DNA of 64,000 nucleotides, taken from contig JAWDGP010003375.1 in assembly GCA_033675545.1 (NCBI GenBank), positions 111,001 to 175,000 of the forward strand, read 5' to 3'. A program made the position numbers and the translations under genes. The notes beneath the pieces are model-generated. The model searched no databases and was not told the DNA's origin. It worked only from the letters and a program-made list of their open reading frames with translations. Each line of letters begins with the position of its first letter. The stretch's first letter is position 1. This DNA comes from Elysia crispata (Eukaryota; Mollusca; Gastropoda; Plakobranchidae). Below are positions 9,886 to 22,785 of the stretch, piece after piece.

Positions 9886-12600
9886 GAAACAAGATATTGT
9901 GAAATCATGCTTAAAAGTGTATAGATCTCTTGAAGGCAGGTATGATTCTGGCCATAAAAAATTATAAAGGAGTCAATGTACAAATTCTACCTACTGCGAA
10001 TGTCAATCTGGCTCCAAAGAGGAGGCTCCACTTCATAACGAAAGTAAAATATATTGACTATACTAATTGAAATCAGATAAATGTCCCCTGTGGACCTAAT
10101 GCTATGGAAATGGAAAGAAATATTTCATGTTCATGTAACTTCTCTGGGATTGCTTTACAGTGCAATATGATACTCATGCCCCCCCCCCCCCCCCACACAC
10201 ACACACACACACAAAACATTGACTACAACATGTATACTGATCCTAACAGACTAAGATGTCAACAGGAAAAGAATATTTCATGTGACTTCAGCCAATTCTA
10301 GTCACACTTATTCGAATTCCAGATCTGTTTTAAACTTTGAGCATTTTAAAATTCAGACAAGGAACAAGTAATTGAATTAAGGAAATTAGGAGGTCTACAT
10401 TAAGAGAAATTAAATAAAACATGGTTAACTTTTAAAATTAGCTTTGAACTTTATGTAAAATCTGTATAGATCTAAAAAATGCCATATGATTTGGCTCCAG
10501 TTGTCCAGATATTATGTTATCTCAAACTAAGTTCTGTTACCAGTTGTTTAAAAAAGAAACTGAAAATGAAAGTAGACATGGGATTTTTACAAACTATTGC
10601 ACAAAACATTGATTGTTCAGCTAACAAAACAAAAGCAAAAAAATAGATCTTAAACAAGTATAGCCTACATATGTTGCAGGCAAAAAGAAAATAGCAACAT
10701 GGGAGTTTTTGATATTGGGTTACCAAATTTAAAATATTATTAATAATAATCCTGTCTTTTATTTTTTTCTACCTTTTCTAAAACCTCTTTATTACTTTCC
10801 TGTGACTTTCTCAATTTAAAGCAAAAAAAAATCCTGCCATTTAAGAGAAATCTTTGAATGCGGATACAATTAAAAGTTTAAATGAATTTCTAAAGGCAAT
10901 AAAATGCAATTTTTTTTTCTCTGCAAACTAAAGCAAAGCAAAATATCTTTGAAATGAAGGTGAATTTGAAAAATGTATTTGGACAGTAAACCAGCCACTG
11001 CTCCTCCAGTTAGTTTGATATACTTCCACCTGTTCTAGCAATTTTGCCCTGCCCTTTCAATTTATTTACAATAACTGTGCTACTCACATCTAAACAAAAG
11101 CTGTTGACTGTATCTACCCAACTAACTTATTTCAAATTCCCAGTTTCAAGATACACCTCGGTCTCCCTTAGATACACCAAAAAAAAATGAGAAAATCAAT
11201 GATCCAGTCTTCATGTTGTGCTTTGCCTAACAAATTAAGGGACTCAAGGTTGGTCACTGTTCTTTTAATTTGTACTAATTGTAGCTATCGTAAGTCAAGC
11301 TGATGGCACAGAAGTGATTACAGTACAAAACTAGAATTTATAAGAAAAGGCACACTATAGTGGTTGTTAAAAGTCCTTTACAAGAAGATGTACCCAATAT
11401 TTACTTATAAAAATGTTCAGTGAATGTTTCAAGATTTGTAAAGTAAAAATGTGCTTCAGAACTTTACTTTTTTTTTTTTTTTTAATAAATCATGAGCCAG
11501 TTGTCATTGCAATGTTAGAATACATCACTGTTACACTCTCTGTTTCCAATGGGACTGGTTTAATGTTAGCACAATCTGTATCATTTAACATCATGATAGA
11601 ACCCATTACAGACGGTAAGATTTTCACTTTTTAAAGCCTTTTCAAGGATGAAGATTTAAAAAAAAAAAGGGGGGGGGGGGGCTTCACAGCAAAATCTCAG
11701 GTGACCTAACATTTTGATCACAAAGAATTTTTTATTTCCTCAAATCTGCAAATCCAATGGTATCGCAGTAGTTAAAAAAAAAACGCAGAGCATTTCATTT
11801 GTAATGTTCAATGTCACCGTCCGGCCAGCAGATATTATTTTCAGCAAGGGGCCAGTAAAAATAATTCTGAAAGTATTATTCAATTATAAGTTAAGACTCA
11901 TTAGTCAAACCTGTTTGTTACTTTGTATTGATGACAATGTATAAGTTTGTATTTGACGCTCAATACATAAAAAGTGGCATAAATGTTACACAATCAAATA
12001 CACAAACATTTTTTTTAAAGATCACTGCTTGGGCAAGGTTTTAGGTCCAATTATTTGTTCTAGATATCATATCTAGGCCTAAATCTAGGTAAAAACAGTC
12101 TAGATCTAGATCTAGCTTCATTTCATATTAAAGAGTGCGAAATTTCCTTTATACTGTGCAGATGACCAGAGGAAATGTTTCAATAACTAAAGTCTTCACT
12201 CAAGTCAAGAAATGAGAGTCATTATTGTATCTGAAGCACAAAATTTTTCAACTCTACACAAGATCTACTAAACTAGGAATCTAGATTATAAGTCCTCCTA
12301 AACTAAAGTCGAGATCCTACTCCAAATATGATTCATTGAACATTAATAAAATGAATATTAATCTTATCTAATCTTTTCTAGTGGATCTTGAAGTTACAAT
12401 TGCTTTAAACTTGAGTAGGTTACTCAAATTTAGACATGATGGTGATGCTGTCAGGCTAATCATTATTTCTGTGCTGAACCCGACGGCATGTAAGGTGTAG
12501 CAGAACAAGCATTGAATGATTGATTCTGTATACCATGGATTCTGGGGCTCGATGTAGATCTCATTTCGATTCCAGATCTAGTTTAAAATTAAATGAAACT
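9886..12600. other. Gene-free A/T-rich stretch with homopolymer and CA tracts
   Basis: Nothing gene-like is supported. It holds a poly-C run followed by (CA)n near 10179-10213, poly-T near 11467-11483, a poly-A/poly-G junction near 11657-11681, and a cluster of overlapping AGATCT palindromes near 12060-12120. Part may be a 5' intron of ATRX if that gene has a distal noncoding exon. Confidence 0.5.
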
Positions 12601-12639
12601 GATCCTGTTAAAGTTTCATGATTTATTTCAGCCTGCTGC

Positions 12640-13070
12640 CGCAAAACAAGGCCACTAAGCCGATTGCCGCCTGCCCTCCACAAAGCAGCGGCATTTTCCG
12701 ATGTCATCTGCTGTTACTAATTTTAGAAACACTTTAAGAGCTTACGAGTTCTTTCCACGAAATTTCAACGAGGGAACACAAAACTTTAGATCAAAGGAAA
12801 ACATTAACTGGATGTTAAACCAGATGCTCAGCGTCATACTAACCTTAGTATTGCACGCTCATTTGCACCAAATTTTTACAAATGAGAGAATTGTTTTACA
12901 TTCATTAAACTGATCCCGTGGCCGTCTTACGTCTTTTTCCCTCCACTAAGACAGAATATGGCGTCGCATAAAAATACTATGGTCACGTGACTGCCTCGTT
13001 TCTGTGATGAATTAACATAATTTATGCAAAATATCATTTGCATAAAATTTGCATAAATTTGCATGTCCAC
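12640..13070. promoter_or_regulatory. Candidate promoter/enhancer with E-box palindrome and octamer cluster
   Basis: This stretch is richer in CpG than its surroundings. It contains GTCACGTGAC (12982-12991), a 10-nt palindrome with a CACGTG E-box, and a nearby ATGGCGTCG resembling a YY1-type site (12958-12966). Three ATTTGCAT octamers follow at 13036, 13047 and 13057, plus a reverse partial octamer at 13024. It lies about 3 kb upstream of the ATRX start codon and could be its promoter, but no TATA box or first exon can be fixed. Confidence 0.35.
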
Positions 13071-13639
13071 CTGATCATATCATTATACCTTTGTGTTTTC
13101 TCAAGAACCATGTGTAGGTATATTATCATTCAAAATATAGGTCATAATAAGGTACATCTGAATTGGGGATTCCCCAACCTAAGTAGGGATTACAGCTGTT
13201 CATGGGCGAATGGGCGGAGAGTGGGAGGAGTCAATGTGTAGAAGGCGGAGCAATGAATATTGGTCTGTATTAGACAATACTTATGATTGACCTAACCTGC
13301 ATTGCTCGCCGGTTTAAAAAAAAAGTGAATCGAGTTACATTAACATTGCCGCGCGAAACTAGTTGTCCTTTACAATTTCTTTTGTGGGGAAAAGTCAATC
13401 AATAGTTGTGCAGGTCATGTGGGGGTCATTAATCCGAGTGGTCTCCCATCCCTTAAATTTTCATGTTTTGTCTCGATTTACTTCATTGACTAGGTCAAGA
13501 GGAATATGAATATTCATGATGTCCTCTGCTAATTTAGCACGGGTTTCAGTGTGATAAGGGAATGGATTGCTAAAATTTGAAGAGGAAAAAAAGAAATTCA
13601 ATTGATATTAATTCGTTGGTGGAAAAAAGACAATAAATA

Positions 13640-14075
13640 AATAAATAAAAAAACACACACACACACACACAAAGCCATGTAACTACAAGAGCAATATCTT
13701 AATGAAGGTTAGTGCTTACGAAAATATATATACGGATGCCTTCTGAATCAATTTTAAAAAAGGGACTGAGTGATTTCACTTTAAAAGAAAATGGCTGAAA
13801 GTTCGATAGAATGAGATCTCGAGAGCTTTTGTCGTGTGAGACTTGTGGCTGATAAAACCACGACAGAGAAACAGAGAACAGGTAGAGCCTTCAATGGCTG
13901 GTTTTATTGTTGTTGTTGTTGTTGTTGTTGTGGTACAGCCTAAAATTATAAAAGAATATTATTGAAAAACAAAGCAAAACAAAACAACGAATAAATGAAT
14001 CCCCTCCACTCAAACCCACGGAGGCTAGAGAAGCATCTCTTATATTGATTGTTTTTTTTTTTTTTTTTTTTTTTT
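13640..14075. repeat. Microsatellite cluster: (AAAT)n/(CA)n, (TTG)n and poly-T
   Basis: Simple repeats: AAAT and CA units near 13634-13671, TTG repeats at about 13908-13931, and a long T run near 14050-14075. No coding signal between them. Confidence 0.8.
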
Positions 14076-14213
14076 GTTTCTCACTGGCTAAAGGTAAATC
14101 ATAATTGAAGATAGATGGAAAGGGTTTACGAGCGATCAAAAACATGTACTTGGTACATATAGCAGCAATACGAGTTGATGGGTAAATTAGGTTATTAAAA
14201 TAAAACAATAAAG

Positions 14214-15145
14214 CGTGGTGTCAGAAAAAGATGTGTTCTTTCTCCTGAGCTTTTCTCTTTCTACAGTGAATTGATTATGCGAGCCCTACAGTCAGGAATT
14301 AAAGGAGAAGGACATAGCGTAAACAACTTGAGAAAGGTTGATGACACTGTATTAATTACAGAAAATAAAGAAGACTTTCAACAATTATTTGACATTGTTC
14401 GAGGGGAAAAAAACAGAGAGAAACAGTTGAAATTAAAAAGCAAAAAAGATAGAAGTAATGTTCGTCAGCCGAAATAATGAGTGTCCACAGATCAACATCT
14501 TTTTGAACGGGAATAAACTCAAAGAAGGGGGTCAGTTTAGATACTTGGGTACTTGTCAAGCGATGGACGCAGCCACACTGAATCCCACCAAGAAAAACGC
14601 AAGCAAAAAATGAGTTTTCTGAGAATGAAATATGTACTAACAATCTGAGAATGAAATATGTACTAACAATCTGAGAATGTAATATGTACTAACAAATAAA
14701 AACATTTCAATTCACACCAGAAGAAGAGCTCTGCAGTGCTATATTGAACCAATTCTGATGAATGGATGCGAGGCCTGAGTAATTTCAAAACATTTACAAA
14801 AGAAACTGAAGGCAACAGACATGTGGTTTCTTCGGAGAATGGTCCGAATATAATGAACTGCTAAAAAACCAAACGAAACAGCTTTACGGCAAAAAGATCA
14901 CTCATAAATAGAATACATAAACGCCAAGCAACCTTTTTTGGCCGTGTGATGAAAACTTGTGACAACCGGAATGGTCGAGGGAAAACCACAGGGGATAACA
15001 GCGAGAAAAGCTGTTGAATGGATTAACAAAGCGGCTCCAAGTAGGACGAGTGAAAGGTGCACTGAAAGCGACAAGGGGTAGAGATCACAACCCTCTGTAT
15101 CCAGTTGGCCGTGTACAGATGGGTGGTAGGTCATGACCGCCTTCA
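14214..15145 (+). mobile_element. 5'-truncated, dead non-LTR retrotransposon (reverse transcriptase C-terminal part)
   Basis: The plus strand begins at the reverse-transcriptase motif GVRKRCVLSPELFSFYS (family form GVRQGC-LSP-LFS-Y) and continues with LIMRALQSGIKGEGHSVNNL and KVDDTVLITENKEDFQQLFD. It then passes through several frame changes to FRYLGT, an EMKYVL-like segment, and a NRIHKRQATFFGRVMKT-like segment. The YADD active-site box reads KVDD, and stops and indels are frequent, so it cannot be active. The end near 15145 matches the usual end of LINE proteins of this type, which are common in molluscs. A GAATGAAATATGTACTAACAAT-like unit is tandemly repeated near 14623-14697. Confidence 0.75.
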
Positions 15146-15263
15146 CTAAACAGCCTGATTGATTGAGAGGTAAATCAAAAGCAAGGGAGATAAATTAAGT
15201 AAAAAAATACACGGGAAAGCAGCACCTGCATGGCGCCCCTTGTTTCTGTTGTCACTGAGAGAG

Positions 15264-15388
<125 letters not shown>

Positions 15389-15389
15389 G

Positions 15390-17400
15390 ATGGCAAAAAT
15401 TATCATTATTGTTTTCATCATAGTTATAACATTGAAAGGGGACGAGAAAGGTGAGAAAAAAAGAAGCTGAATTAGAAAGTGAGACCTTAAAGTAATTCCA
15501 AATACTGAGATGTCTTGGAGCTGAGGGAGATGAGCAACACACAACACTCACTGGTGAAATGTTCGCAAAATCATCTTAGAAATGAAAGTAAAATTAGCCG
15601 AGAATTACTTGATGAACTTCTTCAATCTGCTATCTTACAACCGTTTACTGTTGATAGAGATCACTTGAGGATCACTTCACAGAAATAACGTCAAAGCTTG
15701 AGATATCAATGCTGAATTCCAGACTTACCAAAACATCAGAAAACATCGGAGAATTGGGCAGGGGTGAGAGGAGGGAAGGGGGAGAACATGGAAATCGTCA
15801 AACAAAAACTAGATTCAGGGAGCGAGGATGAGAAAATGTTTCACCCAAAGTCGTACAGCTCTAGATTGTTAACTATTGATACACTGACCGATCAATACAG
15901 CCCCGACAACAATATGAACGGTATTCTATCTTTGTCAGATCTGCTGTTCTGATTGGTTTTAAATCTCCTAAGTTTTTGAATAATCTCACAAGGCGTCCTG
16001 CGGCTGGTAACACACGACAAGCGTGACAGCATTCAAAATGGGCGACACACATTTCTGTGCACATCACAAAACTCTTACTGGGTATTTCTGGCTGCGTGAC
16101 TAATGTGCTGCACCTCATCACTTCCACTTTGTGGAGGTTGGGGTAAGTGAAAAGTTTAATTCCAAACTTTCTAATAAATTCTCCTTACACCTCTTCGCTC
16201 TGCCGCTCAGTTCAGTGGAACAATGATACAAACACTGAGATTTACATAGACATGTAGAAAATGGTTTTACTGATACTGTCTAATGGCTAGCATTGATATG
16301 CGTTTCCCAATACCTTATTAATCAGTTGTTTGAGGCTCAGAATTCTTTAAACCAAAAAGCCGCTTGGGTTTCATCAGACAAAACCTTACATATCATCAGT
16401 CTAGACTTCATAAATTATGTCTCGATGAATATGCCAACAACACAAGTTGACCACTGTCATTTTTGCCCCGTCGTAAAGTTACATCCGGCAGTGCCGACTC
16501 TTATAAAGTTAGTTGCAGATAATTTTCTCAACTTTCAATTCTTGTTAATACCGGCCTGTGAATAGTGAAGAAAACAACAAGACAATCTAAAAGCACTGAT
16601 CAAAGAAGGCTTTAATGATGTAGGATATTGTGGGAAAAAAAAGACCACATAAAAATCCTAACTAAACTCTAACCAGACGACAGAGGTCGAGTAACACTAA
16701 TTATACTGGTCGACACATGCCACGCCTCGCAGGAACAGAAACTCGATATCTGAGCTCAATTTGATCATCCCGGATAGTTCATCTACCGCCCTGAGCTGAA
16801 ATTGTGCTCAGGCCTTGATATCATTAATTACCGAGGAGAGCAAATCAAATTTTGATGAAGCCATTCCCCCACTGAAAGGCAGACCCGAAACTAAACTCAC
16901 CAAACCAAAGGATATTCATAATGAATATTATTCTATTTGGCGTTAGCTTAAGACGCAATATTATGCCCACTGTTTTTTTAAGTGCCGACACGGAGGTCAT
17001 GTGAGCAATAACTCCTGTCGCCCTGTTTGGCTTCGTTGAAATGAGCGAGACGGCCGGAGTTACACCCCTTGAATTACCGCCTGAGATAACTAATCGCTGT
17101 GTGTAGACTAGGCTCGGGTGAATGCCCGGGAGAAAGCTGATCAAAGTTCTTGACAGGTTGTTGACGGCGATACAACCTATCACACTGACATTATCATAAT
17201 TTATATGTTAATTCTGCGCAATACGGAGAAAATGTGATGATGTCAATTCCTCTTAACAACGTTTAGCTACTGGTCCTACACAATTCATCGGTTATTGTCG
17301 ATCAAAAGGATGATCTTCTCAGGCGTGTTGAAAACATTAACTTAGGAGGATACCGTAATGCTCTTACTGTGTGTTCTGTGATGTGAGTAAAACTCCCTTC
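15390..17400. other. Gene-free single-copy stretch
   Basis: I see no coding exon, RNA gene or clear mobile element here. Short open frames on both strands lack splice-supported extension or family resemblance. Confidence 0.5.
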
Positions 17401-17419
17401 TTGATGCAGCAGCTGGAGC

Positions 17420-18265
17420 AGCTCAGAGGTAATAAAGCTCGGCTTATGATAGTTAGCTTAGAGGTATAAAGCTCGGCTCATGATTGTTAGCTTAGAGGTG
17501 ATACAGCTTGACTCATGATTTTTAGTTTAGAGGTGATGAGGCTCAGCTCATGATTGTTAGCTTAGAGGTGATAAAGCTCGACTCATAATTTTTAGCTTAG
17601 AGGTGATAAAGCTCGGCTCATTATTTTTAGTTCAGAGGTGATAAAACTTGGCTCATGATTTTTAGTTTAGAGGTGATAAAACTCGGCTCATGATTTTTAG
17701 TTTAGAGGTGTTAAAAAACTTGGCTCATGATTTTTAGTTTAGAGGTGATAAAACTTGGCTCATGATTTTTAGTTAAGAGGTGGTAAAACTTGGCTCATGA
17801 TTTTTAGTTTAGAGGTGATAAAACTTGCCTAATGATTTTTTTTTGTTTGGAGGTGATAAAGCTCGGCTCATGATTTTTAGTTTAGAGGTGATAAAACCTG
17901 GCTCATGATTTTTAGTTTAGAGGTGGTTAAACTTGGCTCATGATTTTTAGTTTAGAGATGATAAAACTTGGCTCATGATTTTTAGTTTAGAGGTGATAAA
18001 GATCGGCTCATGATTTTTAGTTCAGAGGTAGTAAAGCTCGGCTCATGACTTTTTAGTTTAGAGGTGGTAAAGGTTATCCCATGATTGGCAGCTGAGAGGT
18101 GATAAAGTTCAGTCCATGATTGTCAGATCATAGGTGATGAGGGTCAACCCATGTTTGTCATCTCTAAGGTGATAAAGCTCAACACATTATTGTCAGCTTA
18201 GAGGTTATAAAACTCGAGCCATGATTGTTAGCTCAAAGGTGATAAAGCTTTGCTCATCATTCGAC
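17420..18265. repeat. Minisatellite, about 35-nt unit, about 24 copies
   Basis: Units contain AGTTTAGAGGTGATAAA followed by CTTGGCTCATGATTTTT. The outer copies, especially on the right, are more diverged than the central ones, as expected for an array that expands from the middle. Confidence 0.95.
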
Positions 18266-18269
18266 CTGC

Positions 18270-19260
18270 CTAAACTGTTTGAATCCATGTTCGATCGAGT
18301 CCGCGGGATTGATGCGGCAAGTAGCCATTCCGGGTGACGTGTGTTTACATGATGTAACACCATTCAAGAAAATGCTATGAAATCACAAGTAACAATTCGT
18401 GTTGCTTCCGATTTATCGAAACCAGCAACTTTTTCAATTTTATGCTGTTTTCCACAAATGGCTGCCTGTGACGTCAGATCGATTTGTGGAAATGGTGTTG
18501 CTAGCTACATGTTGTTTCGTGTAAACACACCTTAAGGCAATGTAGACATGTAAGAACAACGACCGCTCGGAGTTGAGCTGCCTTGTGAGACTATAAAAAT
18601 TATAGCAATCGAGGCGATCTTGTTGCACACTTATCTGCCCAAAATGTAAAAAAATTTATTCATAAGTTCAAGTGATCTAAATCCACGAACCTCTAGGAGA
18701 GTCGTGTCAGAGAGCAATTTTGATCGATCTACGAGCCTTTAAGGTAGCATCGGGCATCCAGAGCAGGATAGTTTTAAGTCCTTACATCATGTTTATGCCC
18801 AAGAGAATCTCTTGCTCTAGTGGGGCGGACAGTGCTCCAATTCGGGTTTAAGGCCTGTAGTTATACATCCTAGATACCAGCCCATTTAGTCTTACATCAT
18901 TGTAAATAACCTTTTAAACCGCCCTATGAATAGATCGGTATTTCACAAAATTATCTAAAGCTTTGCATTCTTTGTCAACAAGGAACTGAGCTGTGGAAAA
19001 GCGCTGACGTCACTCACGACACTTTAAGGGACGAAAATTAACGTCGGGACAAAATGTATAAAATGAGAGAAAGGGACAAAATATGCTACACAAGAAACAA
19101 TTCAGCAGGCAACTCCGCCGTTGACTGTCCGCGCCGCTACAGGGAACATTTACAGAATGTCTTGGATTAAGTGGGCCTAATGCTTTGGCTCTGATTGTGC
19201 CACCGCCATAATGGCTTGGATTAAAATATACGACCAACCTTATGCTTCAGACCAAGGTGT
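18270..19260. other. Gene-free single-copy stretch
   Basis: No supported feature. It is followed by the candidate first exon of the scavenger receptor gene. Confidence 0.45.
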
Positions 19261-19269
19261 GTCAGTCGA

Positions 19270-19450
19270 GTCAAATGAGGCTCTGGTGTGAGTAAACTCA
19301 GTGTTGTGTCGATCTCAGGGTCCGGGGGAGCGTGCAGGACTAGATCTAGTTACTCGTGAACATCTGCGTGTCGGCTGTGTGAGTGGCATGTTTGGGGTGT
19401 ACTCGACAAACACAAGCACCGGCACTTTGAACTCCCGAGTCCGGCAGAAG
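19270..19450 (+). other. Candidate noncoding first exon of the CD36-family gene
   Basis: A G/C-richer stretch ends in CGGCAGAAG|GTAAGGA, a strong donor, with no good acceptor before it. It sits 1.8 kb upstream of the first coding exon on the same strand, as a 5' UTR exon would. The transcription start cannot be seen, so the left limit is arbitrary. Confidence 0.35.
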
Positions 19451-19837
19451 GTAAGGATTTTGTTTTTTTCCCATGCAGAATAGATCTACCTCGACACTGA
19501 GTGAGATTTGTTATTTTACTTTGGGGTGATCGAAAGAAAGTTTAACATTTCTAAAATCAAACATAACTTGGTAAAATAACAGCGAAAATAGTGACTGATC
19601 CTTTTAACTTCTAGAGTGGTGTATTCTTTGGAAAAGGTACCTAGAGCAAGCATCAATCGCTCATTGATTTTAAGCCATGCTCTATAGCATGAGTTAAGAA
19701 TGAAATGAAGCTCAGTTTTACAGTTTTAGGAGAGTTCAAGGGCATGTCATGTAAAAAATACGTATTCGTAGGTCTACAATAAGATTATTTCCTCTGTAAT
19801 TAAAAAAAAAAAATAAAACTTTAAACAGTGCAAGTCA

Positions 19838-19838
19838 G

Positions 19839-19873
<35 letters not shown>

Positions 19874-19877
19874 TATT
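19838..19877. repeat. (TA)n microsatellite
   Basis: An alternating TA tract of about 40 nt with one interruption. Confidence 0.9.
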
Positions 19878-20694
19878 ATTTATTACGTGCTTGAAATTGT
19901 GATCTGGCCCAACTAAGAGCATCCTCCAGAGTTCACAAATATGAGAAGTCCTTTATACTCCAAACCCAGTCATTCGTTTCATCATGACAGAACTAATTAC
20001 ACTGCAAGGATTTCAACAGATTTCTTTACGGTTCTATCCAATCTTTTTCTCTTGATACTGTGCCATGCATGTATGCAATATAGTTCGTTCCGCATCTCCC
20101 GACATTATTTTGATCATGTTTCGCATGACATAATTTGTGTTGTGCTCTGATTCATGCCAAAGTTTATAATAATTTAAAAAATTGCTGTGATGGAAATGAC
20201 ACGTCTAGTTAGATATTACAGTGCTGATTTATGGCAATTTTTTTCCAGAAACTGATGAAATAGACTAACAAAATGCTTGTAGTCTTCACTTTATCTTGGG
20301 TTCTTCGTGAATCTCAGGGTACAGAAATCTTTCCTTCGCGTCTCCCAGTCGATGCAGGCCAAGAAATTTCCAAGCACAATCGCTAGACCACAAAGCTTGG
20401 GTGAAAATTTTAAATCTTATTTTGATCGTCTCCCTTTGATGATGAATGAAGCCCAAATCCACCCGCTAAATTTCCTATCAACTTTTGCACTAGCAGTTTG
20501 CACTTATGTTTGGGAATACAATGATGGCGGTTCGTAATTTCTAGCAACAATGATTGGTCCAGCAGAATTCAAGCAAATTTGTCATATATGACCTCTCAAT
20601 GCACAGAAAAGGTGTTAGGATTCTCTTTTAATGTTGGAGAACCTAATGCAAAGGGATGCGTTTTAACTTTTGTCATTCTAGAGACTGTCAACTG

Positions 20695-21190
20695 TCATTA
20701 AGGAAGTCTCTACTAAATGTTTTCCCCGAACTCTTCTCTTTCTAAAAGTTACTGCTATGGAAGTCTTTACTAATCTTGCAGTAATATTTTCCCTTAACTC
20801 TTCTCTTTCTAAAGGTTGCTGCTATGGAAGTCTTTACTAATCTTGCAGTAACGTTTTCCCCTAACTCTTCTCTTTCTAAAGGTTGCTGCTATGGAAGTCT
20901 TTACTAATCTTGCAGTAACGTTTTCCCCTAACTCTTCTCTTTCTAAAGGTTGCTGCTGTGGAAGTCTTTACTAATCTTGCAGTAACGTTTTCTCTTAACT
21001 TCTCTGTCTCTAAAGGTTGCTGCTATGGAAGTCTTTACTAATCTTGCAGTAATGTTTTCCCCTAACTCTTCTCTTTCTAAAGATTGCTGCTATGGAAGTC
21101 TTTACTAATCTTGCAGTAATGTTTTCCCCTAACTCTTCTCTTTCTAAAGGTTGCTGCTGTGGAAGTCTCTACTAATCTTGCTGTTGACCA
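20695..21190. repeat. Minisatellite, about 67-nt unit, about 7 copies, abutting the first coding exon of the CD36-family gene
   Basis: Each unit contains TGCTGCTATGGAAGTC, TTTACTAATCTTGCAG (acceptor-like), then TTTTCCCCTAACTCTTC. The last unit breaks off as TACTAATCTTGCTG and is followed within about 30 nt by the exon with the start codon at 21222. Confidence 0.93.
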
Positions 21191-21221
21191 CGTGAGACAG
21201 TGTGCGTGACGTAGTTGGACC

Positions 21222-22785
21222 ATGTCTTCTCCAGCAGGATCTGAAGGAACCAACAGTTTCGAGGATGCAGAGAACGGGAATTCCGGAGAAGGAAAGAATG
21301 GAGCTACAACAGGTGAAGGAAAGCCCTCAGCAACAGGGGAAGCAACTGGGGCCTCAGGAGCGGGCATTACCTTGTCAGATGACGACATCAGCTTTCTCAT
21401 GCAGGGTGGACGTCCTGCAGGTGGTGACCACCAAGCCCAGACTCCAAAGCTGCCTCCACCAGTGCAGCTTCCGGGTAAGTGGGTCACTAGTTAGAATGAC
21501 TTTCTAAAAAGCCTAAATGGAAACTAAAAAGTACTTTCGAAACGAGAATCCATGCTGAAAATAAACCTATTGATCTTTCGTAATGCGTTTCCCACAGTGA
21601 TAGGCAGCTGAACCATATCAATTAAGGCTTATCACTCACACAACTTCTAGAAGCCATAAATCAATATGGAGCAACACAACCCTTCTTGCAATATTTTAAA
21701 TATAATTTGTATCAATTATCAGAAGAAAAAAAATATTTGTCCCTGTTCATAATCTTTCTCCTAGCACAATATACACAATTCTTTCTTTTGGTCTGATCAG
21801 AAGAGATGCTAAAAGATTGGCAGACATAAACAAAAGAAACATGATTGACAATCTATGAGCCGCCCCATCCGTGCACGCAATAACCAGCGAGCTATCAGTG
21901 AGCATCACTTGAGCACCTATTGAAACATATTGAGCACCCAATAAGCACTCCATCAGTAAAAGGCTCAAATTGTCTTTTTAAAGTAGTTGTGTGAGATCAA
22001 CCCTTTCTTTTAATAATACTCGTCTAGATCTAGAGGGATTAAAAATGATCTTCAATCATCTTGTTGTACATGAGTTGTAACAATAAATCAAACTACCTGT
22101 CAGCCTTCCGATGGCTCAGTTCATAGAGTATTGGATTCAGAATGAAATCTGAGCTTGATCACTGGCTGGACCATCTGATTGTAGGTCACATCCTATCTAA
22201 ACAGCCCAATTTTGAGCTTGACAGGGTCGCTGTCTCTGTAGAAGATTGATCAGGACCTTCCATAGCTCCGGGTAAGAGACCTGGAAGTGTTTGATCCTCA
22301 ACAGTTGCACTGAAGTGTAAGCCTGTGCCTCATGAGTTGCACTGAAGTGTAAGCCTGTGCCTCATGAGTTGCACTGAAGTGTAAGCCTGATCCTTAACAG
22401 TTGCACGATATTTTCTCCATCAACTCCACAGCACCGGCCGCTGTCCGCGGCGCACGGACCACTGAGGACGAGGGTCTCGGAGCGTCCTCCACTGATGACC
22501 ACAGCGGTCCGAACTCGTCTCCGAACCAGGCTGACTCAACACGAGTGTCCTCAGCCGAGGTATCGCCATCACGAGAGGGAGCCGCTGCCCAACACCAGCA
22601 CGGGCAGTCCAGGTCCAGGTTTGGGGATCGTCCGCCAAGTCTTTCCCCGAAAAGTACGACCTGTCCTCGCCAGAGGCTGCCCAGATATGGTGCCAAAGAT
22701 GCTGAGCCTGTCATGGCGGTGGGCGTGGCTAACGTCGACATCGACACAGCCTCGCTGGCCTATACAGGGGACACCGCTAGTCTTG
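21222..22785 (+). CDS. CD36-family gene: N-terminal cytoplasmic exons
   Basis: Exons 21222-21474 and 22432-22785 encode about 202 residues rich in Gly, Ser, Pro and acidic residues, with LPPPVQLPG at the junction. No domain is recognised and disorder is likely. CD36 proteins normally have an N-terminal tail of only a few to some tens of residues. The start was taken at 21222 because it opens the phase-consistent frame and has a favourable GACC before ATG; an upstream in-frame start is not seen. The second exon ends TGDTASL, the sequence that is multiplied in the array just after it. Confidence 0.75.

Noticed and set aside
12701-12913. 70-codon plus-strand open frame near the candidate promoter
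   Set aside because: No family resemblance and no splice-supported continuation.
14271-14477. Intact small gene encoding MIMRALQSGIKG
   Set aside because: It is the internal part of the dead LINE reverse transcriptase.
16845-17183. 112-codon minus-strand open frame
   Set aside because: No recognised domain, repeats or splice context; length is within chance for the local composition.
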